Made by a program: the position numbers and the translations under genes
The notes under the pieces: generated by a model
The model's input: only the letters and a program-made list of their open reading frames with translations
Told to the model about the DNA's origin: nothing
Databases searched by the model: none
Assembly (NCBI RefSeq): GCF_002410825.1
Contig: NZ_DHOS01000041.1
Coordinates: forward strand, 1 to 25,638
Origin: Proteiniphilum sp. UBA5384
Lineage (GTDB): Bacteria; Bacteroidota; Bacteroidia; Bacteroidales; Dysgonomonadaceae
Reading direction: 5' to 3'
Length of the DNA stretch: 25,638 nt
Shown here: in pieces, positions 23,857-25,638 of the stretch
Position numbering within the stretch: position 1 is the stretch's first letter
Layout of the letters: each line of letters opens with the position of its first letter

Positions 23857-24687
23857 ATGAAACGAGATATATTAATTTCTTTTTTGATACTGTGCTGCGG
23901 TCCATTTATTACTGTGGGACAAGAGTTACTTGATACCCTTCCGCAGATTGCAGATCCCGGGACGAATGCTGCCGTAATGTTTTCTGAAGATAACCCGGAG
24001 GCTGCTACCCAGGCATACCGTGATCAAGATTATAAAAAGAGTATTGCGCTTTATGAACAGATCATAACGAAGGGAATGACTGAGGACAAAGTATCGGCTC
24101 AACTCTATTATAACTTGGGGAATGCTTATTTTCGGGATAATCAATTGGGAAAGGCGATCGTTTGTTATGAAAGGGCTCTTTTGCTTGATCCCGGTGACGG
24201 AGATATCCGGCACAATCTCAGGTTTGCACAGACTCGCACTATCGACCGTATAGATACGGCGGATAATCTTTTTCTTGCTAATTGGTTTAAAGGGGTGAGG
24301 AACATATTCAGTTCTAATCAGTGGGGTATTGTTGCTATCGTTCTTTTTATTCTTTTTCTGGGGTGTACTGCTGTTTATCTCTTTGTCCGGCTGCTTTGGG
24401 CACGGAAAAGTGCATTTTATGCAGGGGTTATTCTACTGCTGTTGATGATTACAGCCAATACCTTTGCATTTAGCCAAAAGAGAGAACGTACTCATAGAGA
24501 TGCTGCTATTGTGATGGTAGGGGCCGCTACGGTCAACGCATCACCAGATACGGGTAGCAACCAACTCTTTGAGTTGCACGAAGGAACAAAGGTGAAGATC
24601 AGGAATAACGATGGTAATTGGTATGAAATACAGATAGCTGACGGGAGTGTAGGCTGGATCCGGCAACAAGATGTGGAAATCATATAA
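23857..24687 (+). CDS. batE: BatE, TPR and SH3-domain membrane protein
   Basis: A 276-residue protein with a signal peptide (about 1-21), two TPR-like units (about 48-121; LYYNLGNAYFRDNQLGKAIVCYERAL), two membrane helices (about 156-177 and 186-206) and a C-terminal bacterial SH3 domain (about 216-276; NDGNWYEIQIADGSVGWIRQQDVEII). SH3 domains of this type often bind peptidoglycan or proline-containing peptides, but the ligand is unknown here. It is the last recognisable bat gene, 34 bp after batD. Confidence 0.9.
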   Translation: MKRDILISFLILCCGPFITVGQELLDTLPQIADPGTNAAVMFSEDNPEAATQAYRDQDYKKSIALYEQIITKGMTEDKVSAQLYYNLGNAYFRDNQLGKAIVCYERALLLDPGDGDIRHNLRFAQTRTIDRIDTADNLFLANWFKGVRNIFSSNQWGIVAIVLFILFLGCTAVYLFVRLLWARKSAFYAGVILLLLMITANTFAFSQKRERTHRDAAIVMVGAATVNASPDTGSNQLFELHEGTKVKIRNNDGNWYEIQIADGSVGWIRQQDVEII

Positions 24688-24734
24688 TTGATGTAGTGGT
24701 ATAGTGGTAGGGTGATATGATGATATGAAAGAAT
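24688..24734. repeat. GTGGTA/GATATGAT spacer before the PAP2 gene
   Basis: Short repeats TAGTGGTATAGTGGTAG and GATATGATGATATGA fill the gap. The word ATGAAAGAAT occurs twice in tandem at 24725-24744, so an out-of-frame ATG sits ten bases before the true start. Confidence 0.5.
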
Positions 24735-25433
24735 ATGAAAGAATTTATAGAGGAATTGCTTCCCACTGAACGGGATCTCTTTTTTGCGTTGAATGGCAGT
24801 GAGTCTCAATTTTTTGACAATGTAATGTGGACAATCAGTGGACGGTTTATCTGGATTCCTGTACTGCTGTTTATCCTTTTTATTTTTTTCTTCAGGGCAC
24901 GCCGAAATGAGGCAATTCTGGTTACCCTTTTCTTTATTCTCTTATTTGTGGTCACAGATCAGGTTTCTTCTTCTTTTTTCAAACCGTTTTTTGAAAGATA
25001 CCGCCCTACCCATCATCCTGATTTCAAGGATTTGGTAGATATTGTAAATGGTTATAGAGGCGGGAGATATGGGTTTATTTCAGGACATGCAACCAATAGT
25101 TTTGGTATTGCAGTGTTTCTTTCACTTGTGTTCAGGAACGGCTTTGTGACGTTGAGCACACTTCTGTGGGCCGCAATCAATAGTTATACGCGTATTTATC
25201 TGGGAGTGCACTTCATTTCTGACATCCTTGCAGGAATGATTGTAGGAACACTTCTGGCTTTTATTATATACTGGATATATGTATTGGTCAGGAACGCGGT
25301 TATTCACCCACCTTCATCGAAAAGGTTGTCTGCCTATGGTAAGAAAGAAGGTACGTTGCTGTCTGTTTTTATCCTTATATACCTTGTAATTATTACTGTT
25401 TTTAGTCCTTACCTGGCAACTTTACCTCATTGA
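24735..25433 (+). CDS. PAP2-family membrane phosphatase
   Basis: A 232-residue integral membrane protein with about five to six helices and the three phosphatase motifs of the PAP2 superfamily. These are K83-x6-RP (KPFFERYRP), the SGH motif at 116-118 in GFISGHAT, and R153-x5-H159-x3-D163 (RIYLGVHFISD). H118 and H159 are the expected catalytic pair. Such enzymes act on phosphatidic acid, undecaprenyl pyrophosphate or lipid A phosphates at the outer face of the inner membrane, and sequence does not choose between them. It follows batE by 47 bp and could be co-transcribed. The ATG at 24735 is in frame; the one at 24725 is not. Confidence 0.9.
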   Translation: MKEFIEELLPTERDLFFALNGSESQFFDNVMWTISGRFIWIPVLLFILFIFFFRARRNEAILVTLFFILLFVVTDQVSSSFFKPFFERYRPTHHPDFKDLVDIVNGYRGGRYGFISGHATNSFGIAVFLSLVFRNGFVTLSTLLWAAINSYTRIYLGVHFISDILAGMIVGTLLAFIIYWIYVLVRNAVIHPPSSKRLSAYGKKEGTLLSVFILIYLVIITVFSPYLATLPH

Positions 25434-25487
25434 ATATGTTATAAGTTTATAGGCAGAGTTTTTTTGGAAAGATTTTAATATAAAAAA

Positions 25488-25518
25488 TTTGGATTCTCTA
25501 TTTTTTTGTGTATGTTTA
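25488..25518 (+). promoter_or_regulatory. Possible promoter of the last gene
   Basis: TTTG (25488-25491) and TATGTTTA (25511-25518, one mismatch to TAnnTTTG) are separated by 19 nt, the preferred Bacteroidota spacing. This would give a leader of about 45 nt before the ATG at 25570. Confidence 0.5.
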
Positions 25519-25569
25519 TGGCATGAATAGATTACCAAATTGTATTATTAATATAAAAAATAAAAAGCC

Positions 25570-25638
25570 ATGGCAAGAACAATCACTTTTAACGAGTTAA
25601 GAGAATTGAAAGATAAACTCCCTGACGGTAGTATCCAC
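25570..25638 (+). CDS. Start of a small protein, possibly a Bacteroidota DNA-binding protein (partial)
   Basis: The last 69 bases read as 23 in-frame codons from an ATG: MARTITFNELRELKDKLPDG and three more. The gene runs off the window. The opening resembles small conserved Bacteroidota proteins with a helix-turn-helix, which start with a similar ITFNELxxIKDxLPxGS stretch. That resemblance is from memory and the fragment is short. An A-rich region and a plausible promoter precede it. Confidence 0.55.
   Translation, partial: MARTITFNELRELKDKLPDGSIH

Noticed and set aside
24725..24769. Short ORF from the upstream ATG before the PAP2 gene
   Set aside because: It arises from a tandem ATGAAAGAAT duplication, is out of frame, gives only 14 residues, and has no other support.

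Overview
The window is ordinary chromosome of a Bacteroidota bacterium, most likely Bacteroidales. The signs are a complete moxR-DUF58-BatABCDE operon, Bacteroidota-type -7 boxes (TAnnTTTG) in front of several genes, weak Shine-Dalgarno signals, a DAHP synthase/chorismate mutase fusion, and A+T-rich low-complexity spacers. A family-level placement (for example Dysgonomonadaceae) would be a guess.

Layout. 1-180: A+T-rich spacer with short tandem repeats. 181-2981: NtrC-type sigma-54 response regulator and its membrane histidine kinase. 2982-4520 (minus): POT-family transporter whose stop codon abuts that of the kinase. 4521-4960: divergent control region. On the plus strand it holds what looks like a complete ribosome-mediated attenuator: promoter, 18-codon leader peptide with six Phe, two Tyr and one Trp codons, 13-bp antiterminator, and a terminator with eight T. 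4961-9077: aromatic amino acid operon (prephenate dehydratase, aminotransferase, DAHP synthase/chorismate mutase, prephenate dehydrogenase). 9078-10840: two strong hairpins, then a group II intron (9197-10673) inserted six bases after the second hairpin, as group IIC introns do. Its reverse transcriptase is broken by a C-tract frameshift and an internal deletion that removed the catalytic core. 10841-13956 (minus): tgt, an LptF/LptG-type permease (ATGA overlap with tgt) and a secreted cyclophilin. 14204-15868: lipA and lipB. 15869-16068: spacer with a 15-bp perfect inverted repeat around a possible promoter. 16069-24687: moxR, DUF58, a BatD-like membrane protein, batA, batB, batC, batD, batE. 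24735-25433: PAP2-family membrane phosphatase. 25570-25638: start of a small gene that leaves the window.

How the parts work together. The aromatic operon takes carbon from DAHP and chorismate through prephenate to phenylpyruvate and 4-hydroxyphenylpyruvate, then by transamination to Phe and Tyr. Its leader peptide would measure supply of charged tRNA-Phe and tRNA-Tyr. LipB and LipA build protein-bound lipoyl groups. The Bat operon encodes an AAA+ ATPase, three proteins with von Willebrand A-type folds, and TPR proteins in and around the inner membrane. The most notable element is the attenuator at 4702-4942. Second is the decayed intron parked on a terminator. Smaller oddities are the tRNA-guanine transglycosylase without its zinc cysteines, the inverted repeat before moxR, and dispersed intergenic repeats.
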